DNA of 64,000 nucleotides from a bacterium (lineage in GTDB: Bacteria > Hinthialibacterota > Hinthialibacteria > Hinthialibacterales > Hinthialibacteraceae): assembly GCA_016125385.1 (NCBI GenBank), contig WGLV01000051.1:56570-120569 (forward strand). Direction: 5' to 3'. A program made the translations under genes and the position numbers. Positions 44,681 to 54,497 of the stretch are shown here, one piece after another. Position 1 is the first letter of the stretch; the number at the start of each line of letters is the position of its first letter. The notes beneath the pieces were generated by a model, which saw only the letters and a program-made list of their open reading frames with translations, did no database searches and was not told the origin of the DNA.

Positions 44681-46243
44681 ATGAAACGACTGTTGGCGAC
44701 GTTAGGCTTATGCATCTTGCTATCAACGACGGCCGCGGCCTGGGCCGGCGGCGCTCCCGCGTCAACGGAGGGCGTTCTGATCGCACAGGCGGAATCGCAA
44801 GACGCCGGCGCGGCGGCCGAACCCGCCGCCGAAGCGCAGACGGCTGAACACGAAGCCGCCGCGGGCGAACACGCCGCCGAAGGCGGACACGGCGGCGAAC
44901 ACCTGGGCGAAAGCCTGCCGCTGTTCAGCGTGTTGCCCTTCGTGGGGATTCTCTTGTCGATCGCGCTGTTTCCGCTGTTCGCGCCTCACTTCTGGCATCA
45001 TCATTTCCCCAAGGTATCGGCGTTCTGGGCGCTGCTGCTGGCGCTTCCGTTTCTGGCGGCGTACGGCGGCGAGGCGGTTCACTCGATACTGCACATTTAT
45101 ATTCTCGACTATATTCCCTTCATCATTCTGTTGTGGTCGCTGTACACCATCTCGGGCGGCATTCTGTTGCGCGGCTCGATCGTGGGCACGCCGGTGGTCA
45201 ACACCGGCATGCTGTTCGTCGGCACCATGCTGGCCTCATGGATGGGAACCACCGGCGCGGCGATGTTGATGATCCGCCCGTTTCTGCGCGCCAACAAAGC
45301 GCGTAAAAACCGCACCTTCATGGTGTGTTTCTTCATCTTTCTGGTGGCCAACATCGGCGGTTCGCTGACGCCGCTGGGCGATCCGCCGCTGTTTCTGGGC
45401 TTTCTGCACGGCGTGCCGTTTTTCTGGACGCTGCACATCTTTCCTCACATGATGGCCTGCGTCGCGATTCTGCTGGTGGTCTACTTCATCATGGACAGTT
45501 ACTACTACAAGCAGGAAGACCTTTCGGCGCTGTTGAACGCGGAAAACAAGCAGCCGGTGCGGCTGGCGGGCGCATTTAACTTTCTGTTTCTGCTGGGCGT
45601 GATCGCCGCGATTCTGATGAGCGGCTATCTCAGCCTGGGCGAGATTTCGATTCTCGGCATTCCGGTTGGAATCGAGAGCCTGATGCGCGACGTCATCCTG
45701 GTCGCGATGGGCGGGCTGTCGCTGGCGCTGACGCCGCGCGACCTGCGCGAGGAGAACGAGTTCAGCTGGTTCCCGATTCAGGAAGTGGCGTACCTGTTCG
45801 CGGGCATCTTCATGACGATGATTCCCTGCCTCGCGATTCTGAAGGCGGGTACGGCGGGTCACGCCGCGCCGCTGATCAACGCGGTGCGCGAGCCGATCCA
45901 CTTTTTCTGGATCACCGGGGCGCTCTCCAGTTTTCTCGACAACGCGCCGACCTATCTGACCTTCTTCACCACCGCGCTGGGCCGTTTTTACCCCGGCCTG
46001 CCGGAGGCGGAGGCGGTGCCCAAGCTGATCGTCGACAACGTACTCTACCTCGAAGCGATTTCGGCGGGCGCGGTGTTTTTCGGCGCGATGACCTACATCG
46101 GCAACGCCCCCAACTTCATGGTGCGTTCGATCGCGGAAGAAGCGGGGACGCCGATGCCGAGCTTCTTCGGATATATGTTCCGCTATTCGCTGATCTTCCT
46201 GGCGCCGCTGTTCGTCGTGATTACTTTCATATTCTTCATGTGA
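44681..46243 (+). CDS. nhaD: NhaD-type Na+/H+ antiporter
   Basis: Inner-membrane sodium/proton antiporter of the citrate-transporter (IT) superfamily, 520 aa with about 12-13 membrane segments. An N-terminal signal-like segment is followed by an Ala/Glu/His-rich periplasmic stretch to about residue 80. Signatures are WMGTTGAAMLMIRPFLRAN and NIGGSLTPLGDPPLFLGFL, which form the ion-binding region in this family. It is monocistronic with a clear terminator. Relation to marine or salt-affected habitat is inference. Confidence 0.85.
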   Translation: MKRLLATLGLCILLSTTAAAWAGGAPASTEGVLIAQAESQDAGAAAEPAAEAQTAEHEAAAGEHAAEGGHGGEHLGESLPLFSVLPFVGILLSIALFPLFAPHFWHHHFPKVSAFWALLLALPFLAAYGGEAVHSILHIYILDYIPFIILLWSLYTISGGILLRGSIVGTPVVNTGMLFVGTMLASWMGTTGAAMLMIRPFLRANKARKNRTFMVCFFIFLVANIGGSLTPLGDPPLFLGFLHGVPFFWTLHIFPHMMACVAILLVVYFIMDSYYYKQEDLSALLNAENKQPVRLAGAFNFLFLLGVIAAILMSGYLSLGEISILGIPVGIESLMRDVILVAMGGLSLALTPRDLREENEFSWFPIQEVAYLFAGIFMTMIPCLAILKAGTAGHAAPLINAVREPIHFFWITGALSSFLDNAPTYLTFFTTALGRFYPGLPEAEAVPKLIVDNVLYLEAISAGAVFFGAMTYIGNAPNFMVRSIAEEAGTPMPSFFGYMFRYSLIFLAPLFVVITFIFFM

Positions 46244-46267
46244 TTCATTGGAAATCAAAACGTACGG

Positions 46268-46298
46268 AAAGGGCGCGGCGATTGCCGCGCCCTTTTTT
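46268..46298 (+). terminator. Intrinsic terminator after the antiporter
   Basis: AAGGGCGCGGC and GCCGCGCCCTT stem with TTTTTT. Confidence 0.9.
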
Positions 46299-46388
46299 CG
46301 TTATCCGGCGCCGCGCGATAGCATGACCCGCGCACCGCCCGTATAATGAATATGAACAGAAAAATCATTTCATCTCAGGAGGTAAACC

Positions 46389-47063
46389 ATGACGCGCGTC
46401 GCGGTGATTTTATCAGGCTGTGGAGTGTTCGACGGATCGGAGATTCACGAGGCGGTGCTCACCCTGCTCTATCTCGACCGGGCCGGGGTGGAGACGCATT
46501 GTTACGCGCCCGACAAGAACCAGATGCACGTCGTCAACCACCTGACCCAGACGCCCGCCGAAGGCGAAACGCGCAACGTGCTGGTTGAATCGGCCCGCAT
46601 CGCGCGCGGCGAAATCAAAGCGCTGGCGAAACTGCGCGCCGATGAATACGACGCGGTGATTTTTCCCGGCGGCTTCGGCGCGGCCAAAAACCTGTGCGGC
46701 TACGCCGCCGAAGGCGACGCGTGCAGCGTCGATCTGGACGTGAATCGCGTCGTGTTGGACGCCCACGCGAAAGGCGTGGTCATCGGCGCGATCTGCATCT
46801 CGCCGGTGACGATCGCGCGGGCGTTGCAGGACAAGGGCGCGAACCCCGTACTCACCATCGGCTCCGACGCCGCCACGGCGGGCTCGTTGCGCGCGATGGG
46901 CGCGGTGAACGAGCCGCATTCAGTCAGCGAGATCGCGGTTGACGCCGCCAACCGGATCGTATCGACGCCCGCGTACATGCTGGGGCCGAGCATCGCTCAT
47001 GTGGCGAGCGGCATCGAAAAGCTGGTGAACGAAGTGCTCAAGATGGCCAAAGCGAAAGCCTGA
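46389..47063 (+). CDS. elbB: ElbB/DJ-1-like glyoxalase family protein
   Basis: 224-aa class I glutamine amidotransferase-like protein. Signatures are VILSGCGVFDGSEIHEA, VIFPGGFGAAKNLC and VIGAICISPVTIA, the last holding the nucleophile-elbow cysteine. E. coli ElbB is linked with glyoxal metabolism and with isoprenoid yields, but its physiological role is uncertain. The start has a textbook RBS (CAGGAGGTAAACC). It is followed after 8 bp by the DinB-like gene, so the two are likely cotranscribed. Confidence 0.9.
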   Translation: MTRVAVILSGCGVFDGSEIHEAVLTLLYLDRAGVETHCYAPDKNQMHVVNHLTQTPAEGETRNVLVESARIARGEIKALAKLRADEYDAVIFPGGFGAAKNLCGYAAEGDACSVDLDVNRVVLDAHAKGVVIGAICISPVTIARALQDKGANPVLTIGSDAATAGSLRAMGAVNEPHSVSEIAVDAANRIVSTPAYMLGPSIAHVASGIEKLVNEVLKMAKAKA

Positions 47064-47071
47064 ATAAGCCA

Positions 47072-47593
47072 ATGGATTCCATCGGAACCGCTTTTATCGA
47101 ACATTCTCGCTGGAGGCTGTGCGAGGATTACGCGAAGCGGATGCGCGCCTGCCTGGAACGTCTTCCGGACGACGCCGTGTGGCGGCGCCCCAACGGCGCC
47201 AGCAACAGCGCGGGCAACCTCGTGCTGCACCTGTGCGGCAACGTCAGACAATGGGCGATTCACGGGCTGGGGGGCGCGGATGACGTGCGGCGGCGTTCAG
47301 ACGAATTCAACGAGACCGGCCCCATCGACAAAGCGGAACTGATCGAACGGCTGGAAACCACCCTGCGGGAGGCCGGCGAAGTCATCGCCGCGCTCGATCC
47401 GTCACGCCTCGAAGAGATGCGCTCCATTCAGGGATACGACGTGACCGTTCTACACGCGCTCTATCACGTGGTCGAACACTTTTCGTATCACCTCGGCCAG
47501 GTGTGTTACATCACCAAAGCCTTCACGGGAGAAGACCTGGCTTTCTTTCAGATCGGCGGCGACGGATACAAAACCGGCGGCCGCACCGCCTGA
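47072..47593 (+). CDS. DinB/DUF1572-like metal-binding protein
   Basis: 173-aa four-helix-bundle protein. The likely metal-binding histidines sit in NLVLHLCGNVRQW and HVVEHFSYHLGQV, a pattern of the DUF1572 branch of DinB-like proteins, some of which are thiol S-transferases. It lies 8 bp after elbB; the pairing would fit detoxification of reactive carbonyls, though that is inference. Confidence 0.82.
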   Translation: MDSIGTAFIEHSRWRLCEDYAKRMRACLERLPDDAVWRRPNGASNSAGNLVLHLCGNVRQWAIHGLGGADDVRRRSDEFNETGPIDKAELIERLETTLREAGEVIAALDPSRLEEMRSIQGYDVTVLHALYHVVEHFSYHLGQVCYITKAFTGEDLAFFQIGGDGYKTGGRTA

Positions 47594-47737
47594 CAGGCAG
47601 CGCCGGTGTGCAAGTATCTGGATCGTGCGAACCAAGCGCTCCCGCTGGCCGCTGGCATCATCAGATTGAGTTTGGCGGCGCGTGTTTTACCTGGATCGGG
47701 ATGGTCAGCATGAGGCGATTTTTTCAGAGAGGACGCG

Positions 47738-48130
47738 TTATTTGAGCCGGTCGCGGATTTCGGCGAGGATGCGTTCGGAGGCGTCACGGTCGCCGAACGC
47801 GCCGACGCGGATGCGAACCTGGGTGATGAATTTCTGAACGCCTTTCAGGTTGATAAAAATTTCCTTGCCATCCGCGCCCTTGGCGTGCAGGCGCGCCGAA
47901 ATGCCGTCTTTTTTCTGGTCGAGCACATTCAACTGAAGATCTTTCGCCGTATCGAGCGTCGCCTGCCATACTCGATCCAGCGCAAAATTCTCTTCCACGC
48001 TTAATTCGCCATTGATATAAGCCACCGTGCCCGCCGCCGCGCCGCCCGCCAGCAGCACGCCCGCGCAACCAGCGTTTAATAACAAGGCGCTGAGGCCTAA
48101 CGACAAAACGATCGATTTCAAACGGAACAT
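47738..48130 (-). CDS. DUF3568-like lipoprotein
   Basis: 130-aa outer-membrane or periplasmic lipoprotein. The lipobox LLNAGCAG follows a short hydrophobic stretch, then the characteristic GVLLAGGAAAGTVAYINGEL. The rest alternates helix and strand (ALDRVWQATLDTAKDLQL, INLKGVQKFITQVRIRVG). The track ORF starts at 48217; ATG 48130 with GGAGA upstream fits the signal peptide. Role unknown. Confidence 0.8.
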   Translation of the reverse strand: MFRLKSIVLSLGLSALLLNAGCAGVLLAGGAAAGTVAYINGELSVEENFALDRVWQATLDTAKDLQLNVLDQKKDGISARLHAKGADGKEIFINLKGVQKFITQVRIRVGAFGDRDASERILAEIRDRLK

Positions 48131-48213
48131 AGCGTCTCCATTTACGGTTAATTTAGCAGAATTCTGTTGCCAAGTGAGATACAGGCTATGAATTACACGC
48201 TCATACCGTAGCG

Positions 48214-49122
48214 TCATTTGAGATGCTTTTCAAAAAATGCAATGACGCGCTGGTTGATCTCTCGCTGCGTGGGGCGGGTGTCGCCGTTCCAGCCTCCATG
48301 CCCGCCGCCCTCCACCACGATCAGCTCCGACTCAACATTCGCCGCCTGCAACGCATCGTACAGTAACTGCGACTGATTGAACGGTACGGTCATGTCGCGA
48401 TCGCCATGCGCGATCAGAAACGGCGGATCGTCGGCGTTGATATAGGTGATCGGATCGGCGGACCGGACCGTCTCCTCCATATCGGCGACGCGTCCGCCCA
48501 CCAGACGCGATTCGGGCGAATCGGCGGAGGCGTGATCCATGGCGCTGGGCTGGTCCAGCATACGTTTAAAATTGGTGGGGCCGTAAAAGTCACAAACCGC
48601 CTGTACCCGGCTCGATTGATCCAACCAGCCGCCATCGCCCTCCAATTCAGACACGCCGCCCGAGGTTCCCAGCATCGCGGCCAGGTGGCCGCCCGCCGAC
48701 GAACCCCACACGCCGATTCGTTTGGAGTCGATGCGGTATTGCTCGGCGTGAGCCCGCAGGAATCGGATCGCCGCCTTGCAGTCATGAATCTGCGCGGGCC
48801 AGATCGCCTGTTGAGTCAGCCGGTAGTTGATGCTGGCGGCCGCGAATCCATGAGAGACCAGCATCGCGGCGGGATTGCCCGACTTATCGCCCGCGAGCCA
48901 CGCGCCGCCGTGAATCCAGACGACGAGAGGGTGAAGGGACGCATCGGCGTTCGCGGGGTATATCACATCAAGAGCCAGATCGATTCCGTCCACGGTGGAA
49001 TACACCACGTCACGTTCAGTCGTGACGCCCTCCGGCAGACGGGAGGCGCCGGGTTGAGCCTGAGTGAGAAGCGCAAAGGGAATCAGGAAAAGAGCGGCTA
49101 TGGGGAAGACGCGGCGAATCAT
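48214..49122 (-). CDS. Secreted alpha/beta hydrolase (BD-FAE-like esterase)
   Basis: 302 aa with a signal peptide (AALFLIPFALLTQAQ). The oxyanion motif VVWIHGGAW is followed by the nucleophile elbow VWGSSAGGHLAAM, AHGDRDMTVPFNQS and GGGHGGW near the end, forming Ser-Asp-His. Related proteins are feruloyl esterase-like or carbohydrate esterases. ATG 49122 is chosen over 49176 because it begins the signal and has GGAGAAA upstream. Confidence 0.85.
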   Translation of the reverse strand: MIRRVFPIAALFLIPFALLTQAQPGASRLPEGVTTERDVVYSTVDGIDLALDVIYPANADASLHPLVVWIHGGAWLAGDKSGNPAAMLVSHGFAAASINYRLTQQAIWPAQIHDCKAAIRFLRAHAEQYRIDSKRIGVWGSSAGGHLAAMLGTSGGVSELEGDGGWLDQSSRVQAVCDFYGPTNFKRMLDQPSAMDHASADSPESRLVGGRVADMEETVRSADPITYINADDPPFLIAHGDRDMTVPFNQSQLLYDALQAANVESELIVVEGGGHGGWNGDTRPTQREINQRVIAFFEKHLK

Positions 49123-49156
49123 CGTGGTTTCTCCATACAATATCGGGCAGGCGTGT

Positions 49157-50155
49157 TCAGTTCGGGGTGGAATCAAGCTGAACGTCGCGATTTTCCATAT
49201 TGATGGTTTCGGCGATGGAGTACGTCTTGCGGTGAGAACTCTCGTGATAGACGCGGATCAACAGTTCGGCGAGCAGGCCCATCATGAGGAATTGCACACC
49301 CACCAGCGCGAAAAACACGCCCATCAGCAACAACGGGTTGCGATGCGCTTTGGCGAGAGGGTCGGTCAGTTTTTCCGCCGCCACCAGCGCGGCGCAGACC
49401 GCGCCGCCCGCCATCGACAGCAGTCCCGCGGCGCCAAAAAGATGCATGGGCCGGGTAAGGTAACTGCCCAGCAGGATCAGAACCGGCAGATCGAGCAACA
49501 CTTTGAAGGTTTTCGCCATCGAATATTTCGAACGGCCGCTGACGCGGGGATGATGGCTGACTTCAACCTCGGTGGTTCGAGCGCCAATCCATTGTCCATA
49601 GATCGAGATGAAGCGGTGCATCTCTCCATACAGCGCCAGCTGGCTGATGATCTCGCGGCGATACGCCTTCAGCGTGCAGCCGTGGTCGTGTAAATCCACG
49701 CCGGTCATCCAGGCGATGAGACGATTGGCGATGCGCGAGGGAAGCACCTTGGTGAAGAACGGATCGCGGCGGCGTCTGCGCCAGCCGCTGACCACGTCGT
49801 AGCCTTCATCGAGTTTGGCGAGCAGGGCTGGAATGTCGGCGGGGTCGTTCTGGCCATCGGCGTCCATCAACACGACGATCTCTCCCCGGGCGCAATCGAC
49901 GCCAGCCGATATGGCGGCGGTTTGACCGAAGTTCCGGCGCAGGAAAACCGCGCGCACGGCGGAATCGGCGGCGGCCAGCTCGCGGATCGCCTCACGCGAA
50001 CCATCGCGGCTGCCATCGTCGCAGAATACGATCTCATACCGGCGTCCGAGCGATTCAAGAACGGGTTTAAGGCGCTGGTACAACGGCGCCAGAGCGCCGG
50101 CTTCGTTAAAAACCGGCAAGACGACCGAGAGTTGAGGGAGTTGGGCATCGTTCAT
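49157..50155 (-). CDS. Membrane glycosyltransferase, GT2 (DPM/ArnC-like)
   Basis: 332 aa. The GT-A domain has LSVVLPVFNEAGALAPLYQ, CDDGSRDGSREAI, VLMDADGQNDPADIPAL and VSGWRRRRRD, the order found in polyisoprenyl-phosphate glycosyltransferases. Two C-terminal membrane segments follow (LLSMAGGAVCAALVA and LLLMGVFFALVGVQFLMMG). It likely transfers a sugar from a nucleotide donor to undecaprenyl phosphate for envelope glycans. It is upstream of the esterase gene on the same strand. Confidence 0.88.
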   Translation of the reverse strand: MNDAQLPQLSVVLPVFNEAGALAPLYQRLKPVLESLGRRYEIVFCDDGSRDGSREAIRELAAADSAVRAVFLRRNFGQTAAISAGVDCARGEIVVLMDADGQNDPADIPALLAKLDEGYDVVSGWRRRRRDPFFTKVLPSRIANRLIAWMTGVDLHDHGCTLKAYRREIISQLALYGEMHRFISIYGQWIGARTTEVEVSHHPRVSGRSKYSMAKTFKVLLDLPVLILLGSYLTRPMHLFGAAGLLSMAGGAVCAALVAAEKLTDPLAKAHRNPLLLMGVFFALVGVQFLMMGLLAELLIRVYHESSHRKTYSIAETINMENRDVQLDSTPN

Positions 50156-50337
50156 AAGTTCATGGCTCCACGCCGGGTTACTCTACGGCCTCAGCGCCGG
50201 GGGGTCAATCCGCCAGCCGTTCGCGGCTTGAATTTCAGGCGGGCGCCGATAGGATATACGACTCGACCGATTGAATGTCATTTATTGTCAACGCAATCGG
50301 GCTGAAAAAGCCAGTTTACACGAAATGAGGCCAGGTT

Positions 50338-50787
50338 ATGACGAACGAAGAAAAGGTCGACTTGTACGAATTTGAAATCGGCCGCTTTCAAGACCTGTTG
50401 AAAGAGAATCCCGAGTACGCCTACCAGCGTTACGGGCTTTCGGTGTTTTACAGCCTGCCGCCCGAACAGACCTTCACTCTGCGCAAAGGCATGGGGTGGA
50501 AGAGCAAGGACGCACTCGATTTTTATAACGAAGGCGCGGTTGAAGCGCTTGAAGGCCGCCTGAAAGAAGCGATGAAAATGTTTGAAAAGGCGGAATCGAT
50601 GGGCTGCGAACAACCCGAACTGTTCTATAACATCGCCGCGGTCCATCAGGAAGAAGGCCGCGCCAAAGAAGCGAAAGCCTATCTTCAGAAATACATCGAC
50701 GCCGTCGAGAAACTCGACTTCATCCCCAAATCACTACAGGATGAACTCGACGAAGCCCGCGAGGAACTGGAAGAACTTTCCGCTTAG
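50338..50787 (+). CDS. TPR-like protein, 149 aa
   Basis: Cytoplasmic helical protein. Two or three tetratricopeptide-like units are visible, for example ALDFYNEGAVEALEGRLKEA, MFEKAESMGCEQPELFYNIA and AVHQEEGRAKEAKAYLQKYI. Proteins like this usually mediate protein contacts. A strong terminator follows. Monocistronic. Confidence 0.75.
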   Translation: MTNEEKVDLYEFEIGRFQDLLKENPEYAYQRYGLSVFYSLPPEQTFTLRKGMGWKSKDALDFYNEGAVEALEGRLKEAMKMFEKAESMGCEQPELFYNIAAVHQEEGRAKEAKAYLQKYIDAVEKLDFIPKSLQDELDEAREELEELSA

Positions 50788-50812
50788 CGTCAGATCCACT
50801 CATCAAGCGATC

Positions 50813-50840
50813 AAAAGCCGGCGAATGCCGGCTTTTTTTA
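50813..50840 (+). terminator. Intrinsic terminator after the TPR gene
   Basis: AAAAGCCGGC and GCCGGCTTTT arms with a T-run. Confidence 0.9.
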
Positions 50841-51264
50841 TTGATGCCAAACGCTTCATATCTCCCGATCTCTTCCTCAATCCATGCTGATTCAAACAGG
50901 CGGCCATCACGTAGCGCCAATTCTATCGAAATATTTTAATTAAACCGTCACGCTTTAGGGGACGATATATAAGGTAGAGTATTAATCAATCTTCCGTAAC
51001 CACTTTTAATAAAGCATTTTCTATTGCACGGAGATACGATTCATGCTACGCTGAGTCACGTTTTTCGCCAGCATAATAATATACTGGAGGAGAAGAGGGG
51101 TTTTATTTCCCTGTTTATATCCAGTTGTATTCAGCGCCAGGGAGTTACACTGATTTGGCGTAAGATGGCGTTTCTGCTGGTGAAGTCTCGTAAATTCCAT
51201 TAGGGATAATTGCAGTTAACTATAAAACAGGCGATAGCCAGGACCCTGATCTGGAGGCAAGAGA
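50841..51264. other. AT-rich leader of the amidase gene
   Basis: About 420 bp with no accepted ORF. GGAGGAGAAGAGGGG at about 51088 looks like a strong ribosome-binding site but is followed by no good start codon. Confidence 0.45.
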
Positions 51265-53211
51265 GTGAGTTCAGCCGTATTCTCTCCCCCGCGTCTCGGG
51301 CGCGTACGCATGCTGATGCTGATGATGTTCTGCGTACTAGCCACGGCGTCTTTCCGTTCGAACGCTCAAGAGCTGGATGGCGTCTGGTCAGCCGACATGA
51401 TGAATTACACCCAACTGCAACTTGCGTTTTCAAATGACGGGTGGAAATGCCAGGTAATTCCTCAACAGGCGGGCGCGTCGTTTCTGGTGGTTAAAATCCG
51501 AAACGCCAACGTTTCGATGCTGGGCCGTGAATACGGTCTCGACAGCGTTTACTGTCCGAAGATCAGCGTCGCCGGCGTGGAAAGCGGCTGGACGCAACTG
51601 GTGATTCCCGTCAATCAGGACGTCGACCTGAACGGCGTTAAATGGCGTATCTGGGATACCCTGCTCACCATCAGCCTCCCCCTGAAAAAGCCCAATCCGC
51701 TGTACCCCAGCATGGAACAGATTACGGCGTTCAAACGCACGGGGGGCAAAGTAGTCGTGATCGATCCCGGTCACGGCGGATTCGATCCGGGCGGCGTGGG
51801 CGGCATCTATACCGGCCCCCTCTCCCAGCGGCAGCGTGAAAAAGACCTCACTCTCGACCTCGCCACGCGTTTAAAGAAGCAGCTCGAGTCGGATCCGCAG
51901 TTCATGCCGATTCTGACGCGGTACGGCGATTACCTGCCCGCGCCATTTGATTATAAAACCGAAGGCAACTCACGCAAAAGTTATAAATCCGAAGTCCTTT
52001 TGAACCGGGTCAAAATGGCCAAGGATTTTCGCGGCGATATCTATGTATCGCTCCATCTGAACTCGGCGGTTGGTTCCGCCCAGAAGCGGGCGGAAGGTTT
52101 TGAGATTTATTACTTCGGTGAAGATCACGCTCAGTCTTTATACGACAATCCGAACCGTGATATCGAGGAACTCGAAACACTGGGTATCGACCGCAGTTCG
52201 GAAGAGAACGCGCTGGTCGCGGCGCTGAAGCGCGACTGGATTCCCGTCCGCAGCAAGGAACTGGCGGCTTCGATCAGCAACGAGATGCGTGGGCTGGTAA
52301 CGTTCCGCAGCCCCTATCTGAAATCGAACCGGTACAAGGTGATTTCGCAATTGAACATGCCGTCGGTGCTGGTCGAATACATGTTCATCTGCAACCCGCG
52401 TGAGCATGAGTATCTAAAAACGTCAAAAAACCGCGACCGGCTGGCGGCGGCAACGTATAAAGGCATCCGCAACTATTTCTTCGTCCCGGGCGAACAGCCC
52501 GACGCGCCGCTCGATTACGACAAACTGGTACAGGCCGCTATCAACGCCAGCGGCGACGCCCAACCTTCAGCGGCTGGCGATACGACGCTGACCTCAATCA
52601 AACCCGAACCTCAGGTAACCGCCGTCGAACCGGTTCAGATCGTTAAGGAACACGTGGTGCGAACCGGCGAAAGCCTGACCAGCATTGCGCAAAAGTATGG
52701 AATTACGGTGGATCAATTACGCGAGGTCAATCGAGAGACGCTGGGCCCGCGCGACCGGATCTTCGCGGGAAAAACCAAACTCGCGATTCCCGCCACGTCC
52801 AGCGGCGTTCCGGCGGTTGAAGAGCAGCCGCCAGCCAGGCCCAGCGCTCCAGCGGGTCTGGTGACGTACCGCGTGCGCAGCGGCGATACGCTGGAAAAAA
52901 TCGCCATGCGCCATAACACCAGCATAGACGCGATTCGCAATCTGAACCGCATTAACGGTTCGAGAATCTTCCCCGGCCAGAGCCTGAAGATTACGCCGGG
53001 CGTGCGCGACTCACGCGTCGCTTCCGCTCTGGCGGCGCCAACGGTGGCGCAGGCGAAAAAGGTCGATCCGATCCGGTACAAAGTCCGCCGGGGCGACACG
53101 TTGTCTGAAATCGCCGAGAAGTACGGCGCGTCGACCCGAACCATCCGCCGGTATAACGGAATGAAAAGCAGCCGCATTCGCGCCGGGCAGGTCATCACGA
53201 TTCCCCGCTGA
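51265..53211 (+). CDS. N-acetylmuramoyl-L-alanine amidase with three LysM domains
   Basis: Periplasmic cell-wall hydrolase, 648 aa, GTG start with GGAGG seven bases upstream. After an export signal comes an AMIN-like region, about 35-130. The zinc amidase_3 domain follows at about 155-410 (GKVVVIDPGHGGFDPGG, with zinc-site KSEVLLNR, DIYVSLHLNS, MPSVLVEYMFI). Three LysM units end the protein: VVRTGESLTSIAQKYG, YRVRSGDTLEKIAMRH and YKVRRGDTLSEIAEKYG. Architecture fits AmiC/AmiB-type amidases in daughter-cell separation. Confidence 0.92.
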   Translation: MSSAVFSPPRLGRVRMLMLMMFCVLATASFRSNAQELDGVWSADMMNYTQLQLAFSNDGWKCQVIPQQAGASFLVVKIRNANVSMLGREYGLDSVYCPKISVAGVESGWTQLVIPVNQDVDLNGVKWRIWDTLLTISLPLKKPNPLYPSMEQITAFKRTGGKVVVIDPGHGGFDPGGVGGIYTGPLSQRQREKDLTLDLATRLKKQLESDPQFMPILTRYGDYLPAPFDYKTEGNSRKSYKSEVLLNRVKMAKDFRGDIYVSLHLNSAVGSAQKRAEGFEIYYFGEDHAQSLYDNPNRDIEELETLGIDRSSEENALVAALKRDWIPVRSKELAASISNEMRGLVTFRSPYLKSNRYKVISQLNMPSVLVEYMFICNPREHEYLKTSKNRDRLAAATYKGIRNYFFVPGEQPDAPLDYDKLVQAAINASGDAQPSAAGDTTLTSIKPEPQVTAVEPVQIVKEHVVRTGESLTSIAQKYGITVDQLREVNRETLGPRDRIFAGKTKLAIPATSSGVPAVEEQPPARPSAPAGLVTYRVRSGDTLEKIAMRHNTSIDAIRNLNRINGSRIFPGQSLKITPGVRDSRVASALAAPTVAQAKKVDPIRYKVRRGDTLSEIAEKYGASTRTIRRYNGMKSSRIRAGQVITIPR

Positions 53212-53417
53212 GGGCGCCCGGACATTCATTCCAGTCAAACGATCCCACGTCAGCAAACGACCGCGCCGCTCCGTACCCGGCGCGGTTCGTGCTATATTCC
53301 GGGCTATGCAAGACGCGCGCGCTTTGCCGTTCAATTCACATTTCTCCGTGGAACGATCTTCACCCTAAGGCCGGAGCTCCATGCAGCGCGCCGCGCGAAA
53401 AAACCAGACGATCGGAC

Positions 53418-54497
53418 ATGATGACCAGTAAACCCCGGTTGAAATACCTGCTGTTTTACGTCACCTCGCGATGTAACCTGCGATGCAAGCACTGCTTTTA
53501 TCTCGACGAGCTGAACAAGCACGAAGAGATGTCGCTGGAAGAAATCGAACGGGTCGCGCGTGGGCTGAATCCGTTGTCTTTCGTGCGCATGACCGGAGGC
53601 GAACCGTTTCTGAGAAAAGACCTGCCCGAAGTCATCCACGCGTTCTATCAGCACGCCGGCGTCCGGCGCATGGGGCTGATCAGCAACGGAACGCGTCCGG
53701 AATGGGCCGAGCGCGCTATTCGAGGGGCGTTTGAGCGCTCGCCCGGCTTGACTCTGGACGCGGGGATATCGGTGGACGGGCTGGAAGCCGCGCATGACGA
53801 GATCCGTGGTTTGAAGGGATCATTCGAAGCCGCGAAAAAAACGGCGCAGGCGCTGGTTGGATTAAAGAACGAGTTCCCCGGATTGCTGACGTCGCTGGTA
53901 TTAACCGTCACTTCGAAAAACGAAGGCCAACTCGACGAGTTTTATGAGGAAGTTTCATCGTGGGGCGTCGACCGCCTTTCAGTCAACCACGTACGTGGCA
54001 AGGTACACGATTCGTCGCTGCTGGAAGTGTCGTTCGAACGCTATCAGGCGTTCGCGCGGCGCTGCGAAGAGTACCACCTTCAGCGCGACGGCGGCTGGAA
54101 AGCCGGGCTGCAACGCGCCAAAAACCGAATCGCGCGGCGTTCCATCGAAGAAGTGGTGAGCGGGAAACCTTCAGCGGTTCCGTGCCTGGCGGGCTCGGCG
54201 ATCGGCGTGCTGTATTCGGATGGCGAGGTAAGCCTGTGCGAGATGCTGGAAGGAGAATTGGAAGCAGTGGACGGCGTTCCCGCCAGCCGCCCCGCCCTTG
54301 GCAACATCCGCGACGCAGGCCATGACTTTTACCGTATCTGGCATTCGGATAACGCCGAAAACTGCCGCCGGTGGATTCAGGCCACCAATTGTTCATGCAG
54401 TCATGAGTGTTTTCTGACCGCCAGCATATTGTTCAACAAACGCAATTACCCCCGTCTCGCGGCGGAATGGATCAAACAAGCCGCGGGCGGCGGCTGA
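53418..54497 (+). CDS. Radical SAM/SPASM-like protein
   Basis: 359 aa. The 4Fe-4S motif is SRCNLRCKHCFY, with GGEPFLRKDLPEV as the glycine-rich SAM contact. C-terminal cysteines (VPCLAGSAIG, VSLCEMLEG, NCSCSHECFL) suggest an auxiliary cluster domain of SPASM type. Members modify peptides or act as anaerobic sulfatase activators and similar enzymes; the substrate is not evident. The track ORF starts at 53289, but ATG 53418 begins the conserved core. No peptide precursor was found beside it. Confidence 0.87.
   Translation: MMTSKPRLKYLLFYVTSRCNLRCKHCFYLDELNKHEEMSLEEIERVARGLNPLSFVRMTGGEPFLRKDLPEVIHAFYQHAGVRRMGLISNGTRPEWAERAIRGAFERSPGLTLDAGISVDGLEAAHDEIRGLKGSFEAAKKTAQALVGLKNEFPGLLTSLVLTVTSKNEGQLDEFYEEVSSWGVDRLSVNHVRGKVHDSSLLEVSFERYQAFARRCEEYHLQRDGGWKAGLQRAKNRIARRSIEEVVSGKPSAVPCLAGSAIGVLYSDGEVSLCEMLEGELEAVDGVPASRPALGNIRDAGHDFYRIWHSDNAENCRRWIQATNCSCSHECFLTASILFNKRNYPRLAAEWIKQAAGGG

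Noticed and set aside
51088-51200. Hidden small gene after GGAGGAGAAGAGGGG
   Set aside because: No start codon at a suitable distance and the open frame ends quickly.
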